NCBI GenBank assembly: GCA_014843695.1
Contig: CM026387.1
Span: forward strand, 72,141,749-72,205,748
DNA length: 64,000 nucleotides
Direction of reading: 5' to 3'
Origin: Archivesica marissinica
Taxonomy: Eukaryota; Mollusca; Bivalvia; Venerida; Vesicomyidae
Below, piece after piece: positions 33,885 to 46,700 of the stretch. Every line of letters starts with the position of its first letter. The first letter of the stretch is position 1. The translations under genes and the position numbers were made by a program. The notes below the pieces were generated by a model. That model was not told the DNA's origin and searched no databases. It saw only the letters and a program-made list of their open reading frames with translations.

Positions 33885-33935
33885 AATGAGAGCAGAACAA
33901 TTATATCATCTGATGCCAGCCGACGATGCGAGAAG

Positions 33936-34199
33936 TTATGTAGCGTAAGTGTATATGTATCTGTGATTACGTGTTCGTGCACATGTGGCGGTATGCATAA
34001 GTATAGGTACGCATGTGTACATGTATATATACATATACATCTGTGAATTTGTATGTATGTATATATATATATATATATATGTATGCGTGTGTGTGCGTGC
34101 GTGTATGTATATATGTGTGTATATGCGTATGTATATATATGTGTGTGTATGCGTATGTATATATATGTGTGTGTATGTATACATATATATTAAGCAAGT
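33936..34199. repeat. (TA/TG)-rich microsatellite
   Basis: Alternating purine/pyrimidine tract: (TA)n near 34060-34082, followed by gtgtgtatgtatata-type repeats. Open frames across it in several directions are an artefact of the repeat. Confidence 0.9.
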
Positions 34200-34215
34200 G
34201 TAAGGGTATATATGT

Positions 34216-34353
34216 TATATATTATATTTCGGGTGTTACGCCTGCATCAGCACCATGTCGGGCTATATCGTCGGAGGGCAGTTTACCTAACAACACCTTT
34301 CCTGGGCAGATTCCAACGGTTAACCAGTACTTGGGTGCACCTCCATAAGAAAC
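34216..34353 (-). mobile_element. 138-bp retroposed-looking insert in the microsatellite
   Basis: A unique, GC-balanced block flanked by a perfect 16-bp direct repeat gtaagggtatatatgt (34200-34215 and 34354-34369). On the minus strand it ends cgtaacacccgaaatataata, an AT tail like those of LINE/SINE 3' ends. A 40-codon stretch (PKYWLTVGICPGK...) is open but short. It is probably the 3' end of a retroposon. I do not recognise the family. Confidence 0.5.
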
Positions 34354-34369
34354 GTAAGGGTATATATGT

Positions 34370-34685
34370 GTATATGTATGTGTGTATATATGTGTGTATA
34401 TATACCCATACATACCCAACACACGCATGTAATCCAATAACATTTCAATCCGAATATATTCTGATTTCTAGATGAAACCACTGTTCACTACCTCCAATTA
34501 CCATATATATCTCAATTCATACCCTTACAAATATAATACCATCCACAATATATACATACATACATACAAATACAAGTACTCTATTGAATAAACTGAATGG
34601 ACACATCATAGACCAGTATGTTAACAACATAACATTAATTAGGTTAGATATCATACTGAAAATGATAAACAATCTTGAACATGGA
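34370..34685. other. Microsatellite continuation and L1-like 5' leader
   Basis: Bases to about 34410 continue the TG/TA repeat. The remainder is AT-rich and leads into the L1-like element. Its last 11 bases (ttgaacatgga) are the left target-site duplication of SINE-1a. Confidence 0.45.
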
Positions 34686-34980
34686 GTGTGTGTGTTTTAC
34701 GTTTATTTATCGTCGCTACCGGTTGCCCATATGAGCGACGCCTCCTGAAGAGATTAGTTATTTTAGATTGTTGGAGGATAGTGCAATGATACAGACAGAG
34801 ACCCATTCCAGCGTCTCCTCTGGTTCTTTTACGTGCACGGTGTAAAGCACCGACACGAGACCTCAGTTTAACGTCCCATCTGAATTACTGTTAATTTTAT
34901 TATGGTCAGACGGGGGATCGAACCTGCGATCCCTGGATTACCAGTCCAGCGTGTTACCACTGGACTACAGATCCGTCTGT
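34686..34980 (-). mobile_element. SINE-1a, tRNA-derived SINE
   Basis: The minus strand starts with a tRNA-like head: ggatctgtagtccagtggt (A box) and gcaggttcgatccc (B box), with an anticodon-loop-like ctggtaa. After it comes a body with acgttaaactgaggtctcg, ggtgctttacaccgtgcac and gtcgctcatatgggcaacc, and a (CA)n tail. It is flanked by the 11-bp direct repeat ttgaacatgga (34675-34685 and 34981-34991). Pol III promoter boxes are internal. The insertion sits at the start codon region of the L1-like ORF2. Confidence 0.9.
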
Positions 34981-37780
34981 TTGAACATGGATATAAAAAT
35001 ATGCAGCTTTAATGATAATGGGCTTGGGAACCAACCAAAACGCGAAAGGATTTTCAATTCAATATTTGTTTTTTACAAGAACTTCATTGTACACAAGAAA
35101 ACACAGAGAAATGGAAAAAACAGTGGCGCCATGATCTTTTCCTCAGTGGAAATAGTTCCAACAGAGCAGGCATAGGAATTCTAATCAACTTAAATACTAA
35201 CTATGAAATAATAAATCATGCTGAAATAATTCCAGGTAGATTACAGCTAGTAAAAATAAAACTATATAACTCTATAGTTACACTTATGAACCTATACGGA
35301 CCTAACATAGATGACACAACATTCTTTTCAACAGTTGAAAATACGGTTATGAATAATAACAGTGAAACCATTATTCTTGGAGGAGATTTCAATAATGTTC
35401 TAGATTTTCAGATAGATAAACTGAATGGGAGAATAGATACCCCAACAAGATGAATTATATGACATATATTGACTTCGACATCCAAATACAAAACGATTTA
35501 CGTGGCACTCAAATCATAAACCAGCAATCATTTGTCGACTAGACTACTTTCTCATATCATCTTATTTTTTGAATACAGTGTCAAATTGTGTAACATTATA
35601 CCAGGATTTCTATCGGACCACTACGTAGTTACTTTAAACTTAAACCTCTGTGAAACATTAAGAGGTCCGGGCTATTTTTAACTTAACAACATATTCTACT
35701 ACAGTCAGATTTTAGACATAATATTCAAGAGATCGCCGACAAACAACAAAGGATGTAACCCAGACATCATGTGGGAAATAATAAAGGGTAGAGTCAGAAA
35801 CGAATCTATCAAATATCCAAGCAAATTGAAGAAAAAACAAAGGGAAGAAGAAGAAGAAAAATAATTATCATTCGTTCAAAAGCAGAATGGGTCGACGGTG
35901 CCGAAAGAAATACTAAATATTTTTCTAATTTAGAAAAGAAAAGAGCCGAAGAAAAAACAATTAATAATAAATAATTCATTAGACAATAATCAGTCAAACA
36001 TTCTTAATCAGGCAAAAAATATACTACGAACATATACATAGCGAAAATCCTGATATAGACCACGAAAACATCAGTTTCTTTAATGAACCCGGCATCCAGC
36101 TGAAGGAAAATGAAAAATTATTATGCGAAGGTCACATCAGTGAATATGAATGTAAAATAGCTATTAAAGATATGAAAAATATGAAATCACGTGGGTCGGA
36201 TGGGCTGATGAGCTGAGTTTTATAAACTTTATTGGAATGATATTAAACAATACTATGTCGCTTCTATTAACTACTGCTATGAAAATGGAACATTTACAGA
36301 ATTTCAAAAGCAAGGAATAATTACACTCTTACCCAAAACAGATAAGAATACACTCTCAATTGACAATTGGAGGCCTATCTCTCTTTTAAATGTAGACTAC
36401 AAGATAGCTACAAAAGTAATAAGCAATAGAATAAAAAATGTACTAGACTCACTAATTAATGTTGATCAAACTGGATTTATAAAAGGCAGATATGTAGGAG
36501 AAAATGTTAGAACACTAATGGAAATCATTGAAGAAACAAACGATAATAATCTTCTTTGCCGACTTTCAGAAAGCATTTGATAGTATTGATAATAAATTCA
36601 TGATTAAATGCTTAAAACATTTCAACTTTGGCGATTCTCTGTGAAATGGATATCAATGTTTTACAACGATTCAAAAAGTTGAATTTCAAATAATGGACAT
36701 TTATCAGAATTTTTTAAAGTAAAAAAGGGGGTACGACAAGGTTGTCCATTATCCGCCTATATATTCATAATATGTATAGCAATTCTTTCAAGATCAATAA
36801 ACAAGATATTAAAGGGTTGGTTCTTGGCGATAATGAAATAAAACAAACATTATTTGCTGATTATTTGATGGATCTGAAAAATAGTTCACCGAACAAATAA
36901 AAAAATTCTCAACAATATAAACTAAATAAGTCAAAATGGTCTGTCCTCAAACTAGGAACAACAAAATTTAACACCATGCAATTGGTGCAATAATAATATG
37001 TATACATGGTCAATCGACCAAGCTACAACGCTTGGAATAATATTTGCAAATAAAAAATTAAAACTACTTCCATTAAACTTGACTCCCAAAATTAAATCAT
37101 TACAGCACTGCTTAAATAACTGGAAAAAATGGAATCTAACGCTAATTGGTAAGATAACAGTCTTAAAAACGTTTGCCTTCCCAACGCTGGTATATCCATT
37201 AACAGTGCTCGAAACACCAGGAGAGGAAATAATTACAGAAATAAATAACATAATGTACGACTTTCTTTGGGATGGCAAACCGAAAAAAAAAATATCGAGG
37301 AAAACTATCATACAAACATACGAAAATTTCGGGCTTAAACTGATTAATATACATATATTCATAAATTCCTTGAAATGTTCATGGCTTAAACGACTAAACG
37401 GTAAACAGAGCCACTTAAAACTTCAGAGGAGAAGAATTATATAAGACTCTGTCTTCCATTCTAATCCTGTTTCTGTATTCTGATTATGCGTGATGTATGC
37501 ATTGTTCAATATGTATTATATTGGGAAATAAAATATGTTTAAACTAAAACTAGCATACAATGCTGAACTAGATAAGTATGGAGGAGATTTGATATTAAAA
37601 AGTAATATTAACCCAATAGATGCTAGTAAAATCACAATTCGCTACCATTTTTTAAAAGATATAATAGTTGTATGGAGCAAAATTAACTATACTACAACAA
37701 GTATTAATATATCTAATAACATTTTATGGCACAATTCACTATTAAAAAACGCAAGCAGTAATCCATGTTTCTATAAGGAA
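34981..37780 (+). pseudogene. L1/Tx1-like LINE ORF2
   Basis: Frames change often but the order is clear. Endonuclease: MDIKICSFNDNGLGN (34987), QELHCTQE (Glu), TLMNLYGPN, ILGGDFNNVLD (35390), RLDYFL, GFLSDHYVVTL (35615). RT: SRGSDGL (36190), GIITLLPKTDKN, IDNWRPISLLNVDYKI, QTGFIKGRYVGENVR, FADFQKAFDSID (36560), KGVRQGCPLSAYIF (36735) and a decayed YADD. The C-terminal part includes NLTPKIKSLQHCLNNWKKWNLTLIGKI (split here for length) and the tail ELDKYGGDLILKSNINP (37570). The domain order and NWRPISLLN/GCPLS motifs are of the L1 group. It ends at the satellite, near NPCFYKE. Confidence 0.82.
37441..37534 (+). other. Short insertion inside the L1-like C terminus
   Basis: About 94 bp of non-coding DNA interrupt the L1-like reading between SWLKRLN and YNAELDKYGG. 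They end ttgggaaataaaatatg, which looks like a retroposon 3' end with an AATAAA signal. Probably a very short, 5'-truncated insertion. Confidence 0.45.
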
Positions 37781-40700
37781 TGTGTATGCAAGAGACATTG
37801 AAGGAGATATAGTATGGGGGTATCGATCATGATTGTAGTATGTATACAAGAGACATTGAAGGAGATATAGTATATGGGTATCGCTCATGCTTGTAGTATG
37901 TATACAAGAGACATTGAAGGAGATATAGTATAGGGGTATCGCTCATGCTTGTAGTGTGTATACAAGAGACATTGAAGGAGATATAGTATAGGGGTATCGC
38001 TCATGCTTGTAGTATGTATGCAAGAGACATTGAAGGAGATATAGTATAGGGGTATCGCTCATGCTTGTAGTATGTATGCAAGATACATTGAAGGAGATAT
38101 AGTATAGGGGTATCGCTCATGCTTGTAGTATGTATACAAGATACATTGAAGGAGATATAGTGTAGTGGTATCGCTCATGCGCTTGTAGTATGTATACAAG
38201 AGACATTGAAGGAGATATAGTATAGGGGTATCGCTCATGCTTGTAGTGTGTACACAAGAGACATTGAAGGAGATATAGTATAGGGGTATTGCTCATGCTT
38301 GTAGTATGTATACAAGAGACATTGAAGGAGATATAGTATAGGGGTATTGCTCATGCTTGTAGTGTGTATACAAGAGACATTGAAGGAGATAAGTATAGGG
38401 GTATCGCTCATGCTTGTAGGGTGTATACAAGATACATTGAAGGAGATATAGTATAGGGGTATCGCTCATGTTTGTAGTGTGTATGCAAGAGACATTGAAG
38501 GAGATATAGTATAGGGGTATCGCTCATGCTTGTAGTGTGCATACAAGAGACATTGAAGGAGATATAGTATAGGGGTATCGCTCATGCTTGTAGTGTGTAT
38601 ACAAGAGACATTGAAGGAGATATAGTATAGGGGTATCGCTCATGCTTGTAGTGTGTATACAAGAGACATTGAAGGAGATATAGTATAGGGGTATCGCTCA
38701 TGCTTGTAGTATGTATACAAGAGACATTGAAGGAGATATAGTATAGGGGTATCGCTCATGCTTGTAGTATGTATACAAGAGACATTGAAGGAGATATAGT
38801 ATAGGGGTATCGCTCATGCTTGTAGTGTGTATACAAGAGACATTGAAGGAGATATAGTATAGGGGTATCGCTCATGCTTGTAGTGTGTATACAAGAGACA
38901 TTGAAGGAGATATAGTATAGGGGTATCGCTCATGCTTGTAGTATGTATACAAGAGACATTGAAGGAGATATAGTATAGGGGTATCGCTCATGCTTGTAGT
39001 ATGTATACAAGAGACATTGAAGGAGATATAGTATAGGGGTATCGCTCATGCTTGTAGTGTGTATACAAGAGACATTGAAGGAGATAAGTATAGGGGTATC
39101 GCTCATGCTTGTAGTGTGTATACAAGAGACATTGAAGGAGATATAGTATAGGGGTATCGCTCATGCTTGTAGTGTGTATACAAGAGACATTGAAGGAGAT
39201 ATAGTATAGGGGTATCGCTCATGCTTGTAGTGTGTATACAAGAGACATTGAAGGAGATATAGTATAGGGGTATCGCTCATGCTTGTAGTATGTATACAAG
39301 AGACATTGAAGGAGATATAGTATAGGGGTATCGCTCATGCTTGTAGTATGTATACAAGAGACATTGAAGGAGATATAGTATAGGGGTATCGCTCATGCTT
39401 GTAGTGTGTATACAAGAGACATTGAAGGAGATAAGTATAGGGGTATCGCTCATGCTTGTAGTATGTATACAAGAGACATTGAAGGAGATATAGTATAGGG
39501 GTATCGCTCATGCTTGTAGTGTGTATGCAAGAGACATTGAAGGAGATATAGTATAGGGGTATCGCTCATGCTTGTAGTGTGTATACAAGAGACATTGAAG
39601 GAGATATAGTATAGGGGTATCGCTCATGCTTGTAGCATGTATGCAAGAGACATTGAAGGAGATATAGTATAGGGGTATCGCTCATGCTTGTAGTATGTAT
39701 ACAAGATACATTGAAGGAGATATAGTATAGGGGTATCGCTCCTGCTTTTAGTATGTATACAAGAGACATTGAAGGAGATATAGTATAGGGGTATCGCTCA
39801 TGCTTGTAGTGTGTATGCAAGAGACATTGAAGGAGATATAGTATAGGGGTATCGCTCATGTTTGTAGTGTGTATACAAGAGACATTGAAGGAGATATAGT
39901 ATAGGGGTATTGCTCATGCTTGTAGTATGAACACAAGAGACATTGAAGGAGATATAGTATAGGGGTATCGCTCATGCTTGTAGTATGTATACAAGAGACA
40001 TTGAAGGAGATATAGTATAGGGGTATCGCTCATGCTTGTAGTGTGTATACAAGAGACATTGAAGGAGATATAGTATAGGGGTATCGCTCATGCTTGTAGT
40101 ATGTATACAAGAGACATTGAAGGAGATATAGTATAGGGGTATCGCTCATGCTTGTAGTATGTATACAAGAGACATTGAAGGAGATATAGTATAGGGGTAT
40201 CGCTCATGCTTGTAGTGTGTATACAAGAGACATTGAAGGAGATATAGTATAGGGGTATCGCTCATGCTTGTAGTATGTATACAAGAGACATTGAAGGAGA
40301 TATAGTATAGGGGTATCGCTCATGCTTGTAGTATGTATACAAGAGACATTGAAGGAGATATAGTATAGGGGTATTGCTCATGCTTGTAGTGTGTATACAA
40401 GAGACATTGAAGGAGATATAGTATAGGGGTATCGCTCATGCTTGTAGTGTGTATACAAGAGACATTGAAGGAGATATAGTATAGGGGTATCGCTCATGTT
40501 TGTAGTGTGTATGCAAGAGACATTGAAGGAGATATAGTATAGGGGTATCGCTCATGCTTGTAGTGTGTATACAAGAGATATTGAAGGAGATATAGTATAG
40601 GAGTATCGCTCATGCTTGTAGCATGTATGCAAGAGACATTGAAGGAGATAGAGTATAGGGGTATCGCTCATGCTTGTAGTATGTATACAAGATACATTGA

Positions 40701-43700
40701 AGGAGATATAGTATAGGGGTATCGCTCCTGCTTTTAGTATGTATACAAGAGACATTGAAGGAGATATAGTATAGGGGTATCGCTCATGCTTGTAGTGTGT
40801 ATGCAAGAGACATTGAAGGAGATATAGTATAGGGGTATCGCTCATGTTTGTAGTGTGTATACAAGAGACATTGAAGGAGATATAGTATAGGGGTATTGCT
40901 CATGCTTGTAGTATGAACACAAGAGACATTGAAGGAGATATAGTATAGGGGTATCGCTCATGCTTGTAGTATGTATACAAGAGACATTGAAGGAGATATA
41001 GTATAGGGGTATCGCTCATGTTGTAGTGTGTATACAAGAGACATTGAAGGAGATATAGTATAGGGGTATCGCTCATGCTTGTAGTATGTATGCAAGAGAC
41101 ATTGAAGGAGATATAGTATAGGGGTATCGCTCATGCTTGTAGTATGTATACAAGAGACATTGAAGGAGATATAGTATAGGGGTATCGCTCATGCTTGTAG
41201 TGTGTATACAAGAGACATTGAAGGAGTTATAGTATAGGGGTATCGCTCCTGCTTGTAGTATGTATACAAGAGACATTGAAGGAGATATAGTATAGGGGTA
41301 TCGCTCATGCTTGTAGTATGTATACAAGAGACATTGAAGGAGATATAGTATAGGGGTAAAGCTCATGCTTGTAATGTGCATAAAAGAGACATTGAAGGAG
41401 ATATAGTATAGGGGTATCTCTCATGCTTGTAGTGTGTATGCAAGAGACATTGAAGGAGATATAGTATAGGGGTATCGCTCATGCTTGTAGTGTGTATGCA
41501 AGAGACATTGAAGGAGATATAGTATAGGGGTATCGCTCATGTTACATTGAAGGAGATATAGTATAGGGGTATCGCTCATGCTTGTAGTATGTATACAAGA
41601 GACATTGAAGGAGATATAGTATAGGGGTATCGCTCATGCTTGTAGTGTGTATACAAGAGACATTGAAGGAGATATAGTATAGGGGTATCGCTCATGCTTG
41701 TAGTGTGTATACAAGAGACATTGAAGGAGATATAGTATAGGGGTATCGCTCATGCTTGTAGTATGTATACAAGAGACATTGAAGGAGATATAGTATAGGG
41801 GTATCGCTCATGCTTGTAGTATGTATACAAGATACATTGAAGGAGATATAGTATAGTGGTATCGCTCATGCTTGTAGTATGTACACAAGAGACATTGAAG
41901 GAGATATAGTATAGGGGTATTGCTCATGCTTGTAGTATGTATACAAGAGACATTGAAGGAGATATAGTATAGGGGTATCGCTCATGCTTGTAGTGTGTAT
42001 ACAAGAGATATTGAAGGAGATAGGTATAGGGGTATCGCTCATGCTTGTAGGGTGTATACAAGAGACATTGAAGGAGATATAGTATAGGGGTATCGCTCAT
42101 GTTTGTAGTGTTTATGCAAGAGACATTGAAGGAGATATAGTATAGGGGTATCGCTCATGCTTGTAATGTGCATACAAGAGACATTGAAGGAGATATAGTA
42201 TAGGGGTATCGCTCATGCTTGTAGTGTGTATGCAAGATACATTGAAGGAGATATAGTATAGGGGTATCGCTCATGCTTGTAGTATGTATGCAAGATACAT
42301 TGAAGGAGATATAGTATAGGGGTATCGCTCATGCTTGTAGTATGTATACAAGAGACATTGAAGGAGATATAGTATAGGGGTATCGCTCATGCTTGTAGTA
42401 TGTATACAAGATACATTGAAGGAGATATAGTATAGGGGTATCGCTCATGCTTGTAGTATGTATACAAGAGACATTGAAGGAGATATAGTATAGGGGTATC
42501 GCTCATGCTTGTAGTATGTATGCAAGATACATTGAAGGAGATATAGTATAGGGGTATCGCTCATGCTTGTAGTATGTATACAAGATACATTGAAGGAGAT
42601 ATAGTATAGGGGTATCGCTCATGCTTGTAGTATGTATACAAGAGACATTGAAGGAGATATAGTATAGGGGTATCGCTCATGCTTGTAGTATGTATACAAG
42701 AGACATTGAAGGAGATAAGTATAGGGGTATCGCTCATGCTTGTAGTATGTATACAAGAGACATTGAAGGAGATATAGTATAGGGGTATCGCTCATGCTTG
42801 TAGTGTGTATACAAGAGACATTGAAGGAGATATAGTATAGGGGTATCGCTCATGCTTGTAGTGTGTATACAAGAGACATTGAAGGAGATATAGTATAGGG
42901 GTATCGCTCATGCTTGTAGTGTGTATACAAGAGACATTGAAGGAGATATAGTATAGGGGTATCGCTCATGCTTGTAGTGTGTATACAAGAGACATTGAAG
43001 GAGATATAGTATAGGGGTATCGCTCATGCTTGTAGTGTATACAAGAGACATTGAAGGAGATATAGTATAGGGTATCGCTCATGCTTGTAGTGTGTATACA
43101 AGAGACATTGAAGGAGATATAGTATAGGGGTATCGCTCATGCTTGTAGTATGTATACAAGAGACATTGAAGGAGATATAGTATAGGGGTATCGCTCATGC
43201 TTGTAGTATGTATACAAGAGACATTGAAGGAGATATAGTATAGGGGTATCGCTCATGCTTGTAGTATGTATACAAGAGACATTGAAGGAGATATAGTATA
43301 GGGGTATCGCTCATGCTTGTAGTATGTATACAAGAGACATTGAAGGAGATATAGTATAGGGGTATCGCTCATGCTTGTAGTGTGTATACAAGAGACATTG
43401 AAGGAGATATAGTATAGGGGTATCGCTCATGCTTGTAGTATGTATACAAGAGACATTGAAGGAGATATAGTATAGGGGTATCGCTCATGCTTGTAGTATG
43501 TATACAAGAGACATTGAAGGAGATATAGTATAGGGGTATCGCTCATGCTTGTAGTATGTATACAAGAGACATTGAAGGAGATATAGTATAGGGGTATCGC
43601 TCATGCTTGTAGTATGTATACAAGAGACATTGAAGGAGATATAGTATAGGGGTATCGCTCATGCTTGTAGTATGTATACAAGAGACATTGAAGGAGATAT

Positions 43701-46700
43701 AGTATAGGGGTATCGCTCATGCTTGTAGTGTGTATACAAGAGACATTGAAGGAGATATAGTATAGGGGTATCGCTAGTTGTTGAACAAGAACTGAAGAAT
43801 AGAAGGGTATCGCTCATGCTTGTAGTATGTATACAAGAGACATTGAAGGAGATATAGTATAGGGGTATCGCTCATGCTTGTAGTGTGCATAAAGAGACAT
43901 TGAAGGAGATATAGTATAGGGGTATCGCTCATGCTTGTAGTTGTTACAAGAGAATTGAAGGAGATATAGATAGGGGATCGCTCATGTTGTAGTGTGTATA
44001 CAAGAGACATTGAAGGAGATATAGTATAGGGGTATCGCTCATGCTTGTAGTGTGTATACAAGAGACATTGAAGGAGATATAGTATAGGGGTATCGCTCAT
44101 GCTTGTAGTGTGTATACAAGAGACATTGAAGGAGATATAGTATAGGGGTATCGCTCATGCTTGTAGTATGTATACAAGAGACATTGAAGGAGATATAGTA
44201 TAGGGGTATCGCTCATGCTTGTAGTGTGTATACAAGAGACATTGAAGGAGATATAGTATAGGGGTATCGCTCATGCTTGTAGTATGTATACAAGAGACAT
44301 TGAAGGAGATATAGTATAGGGGTATCGCTCATGCTTGTAGTATGTATACAAGAGACATTGAAGGAGATATAGTATAGGGGTATCGCTCATGCTTGTAGTA
44401 TGTATACAAGAGACATTGAAGGAGATATAGTATAGGGGTATCGCTCATGCTTGTAGTATGTATACAAGAGACATTGAAGGAGATATAGTATAGGGGTATC
44501 GCTCATGCTTGTAGTATGTATACAAGAGACATTGAAGGAGATATAGTATAGGGGTATCGCTCATGCTTGTAGTATGTATACAAGAGACATTGAAGGAGAT
44601 ATAGTATAGGGGTATCGCTCATGCTTGTAGTGTGTATACAAGAGACATTGAAGGAGATATAGTATAGGGGTATCGCTCATGCTTGTAGTGTGTATACAAG
44701 ATACATTGAAGGAGATATAGTATAGGGGTATCGCTCATGTTTGTAGTGTGTATGCAAGAGACATTGAAGGAGATATAGTATAGGGGTATCGCTCATGCTT
44801 GTAGTATGTACACAATATACATTGAAGGAGATCTTGTATAGGGGTATCGCTCATGCTTGTAGTGTGTATACAAGAGACATTGAAGGAGATACATATAGGT
44901 GTATCGCTCATGCTTGTAGTGTGTATGCAAGAGACATTGAAGGAGATATAGTATAGGGGTATCGCTCATGCTTGTAGTGTGCATACAAGAGACATTGAAG
45001 GCGAAATAGTATAGGGGTATCGCTTATGCTTGTAGTGTGTATACAAGAGACATTGAAGGAGATATAGTACAGGGGTATCGCTCCTGCTTGTAGTGTGTAT
45101 ACAAGAGACATTGAAGGAGATATAGTATAGGGGTATCGCTCATGCTTGTAGTATGTATACAAGAGACATTGAAGGAGATATAGTATAGGGGTAAAGCTCA
45201 TGCTTGTAGTGTGCATAAAAGAGACATTGAAGGAGATATAGTATAGGGGTATCGCTCATGCTTGTAGTGTGTATACAAGAGACATTGAAGGAGATATAGT
45301 ATAGGGGTATCGCTCATGCTTGTAGTATGTATACAAGAGACATTGAAGGAGATATAGTATAGGGGTATCGCTCATGCTTGTAGTATGTATACAAGAGACA
45401 TTGAAGGAGATATAGTATAGGGGTATCGCTCATGCTTGTAGTATGTATGCAAGATATATTGAAGGAGATATAGTATAGGGGTATCGCTCATTCTTGTAGT
45501 GTGTATACAAGATACATTGAAGGAGATATAGTATAGGGGTATCGCTCATGCTTGTAGTATGTATACAAGAGACATTGAAGGAGATATAGTATAGGGGTAT
45601 CGTTCATGCTTGTATCATGTATACAAGAGATATTGAAGGAGATATAGTATAGTGGTATCATTCATGCTTGTAGTATGTATACAAAAGACATTGAAGGAGA
45701 TATAGTATAGGGGTATCGCTCATGCTTGTAGTGTGTATGCAAGAGACATTGAAGAAGATATAGTATAGGGGTATCGCTCATGCTTGTTGTGTGTATGCAA
45801 GAGACATTGAAGGAGATATAGTATAGGGGTATCGCTCCTGCTTGTAGTGTGCATACAAGAGACATTAAAGGCGAAATAGTATAGGGGTATCGCTTATGCT
45901 TGTACTGTGTATACAAGAGAAATTGAAGGAGATATAGTACAGGGGTATCGCTCATGCTTGTAGTATGTATACAAGATACATTGAAGGAGATATAGTATAG
46001 GGGTAAAGCTTATGCTTGTAGTGTGCATAAAAGAGACATTGAAGGAGATATAGTATAGGGGTATCGCTCATGCTTGTAGTGTGTATACAAGAGACATTGA
46101 AGGAGATAAAGCATAGTGGTATAGCTCATGCTTGTAGTATGTATACAAGAGACATTGAAGGAGATATAGTATAGGGGTATCGCTCATGCTTGTAGTTTGT
46201 ATACAAGAGACATTGAAGGAGATATATTATAGGGGTATCGATCATGTATGTAGTGTGTATACAAGAGACATTGAAGGAGATATAGTATAGGGGTATCGCT
46301 CATGCTTGTTGTATGTATACAAGAGACATTGAAGGAGATACATATAGGTGTATCGCTCATGCTTGTAGTTTGTATGCAAGAGACATTGAAGGAGATATAG
46401 TATAGGGGTATCGCTCATGCTTGTAGTGTGCATACAAGAGACATTGAAGGCGAAATAGTATAGGGGTATCGCTTATGCTTGTAGTGTGTATACAAGAGAC
46501 ATTGAAGGAGATATAGTACAGGGGTATCGCTCCTGCTTGTAGTGTGTATACAAGAGACATTGAAGGAGATATAGTATAGGGGTATCGCTCATGCCTGTAG
46601 TATGAATACAAGAGACATTGAAGGAGATATAGTATAGGGGTAAAGCTCATGCTTGTAGTGTGCATAAAAGAGACATTGAAGGAGATATAGTATAGGGGTA

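Noticed and set aside
33936..34199. Several overlapping ORFs rich in Tyr/Ile/Thr/His
   Set aside because: Pure translation of a TG/TA microsatellite in multiple frames.
34905..34980. True tRNA gene
   Set aside because: A and B boxes are present, but the head continues into a SINE body, has a target duplication, and recurs in three copies. The same holds for 49301-49375, 52803-52915 and 53726-53800.
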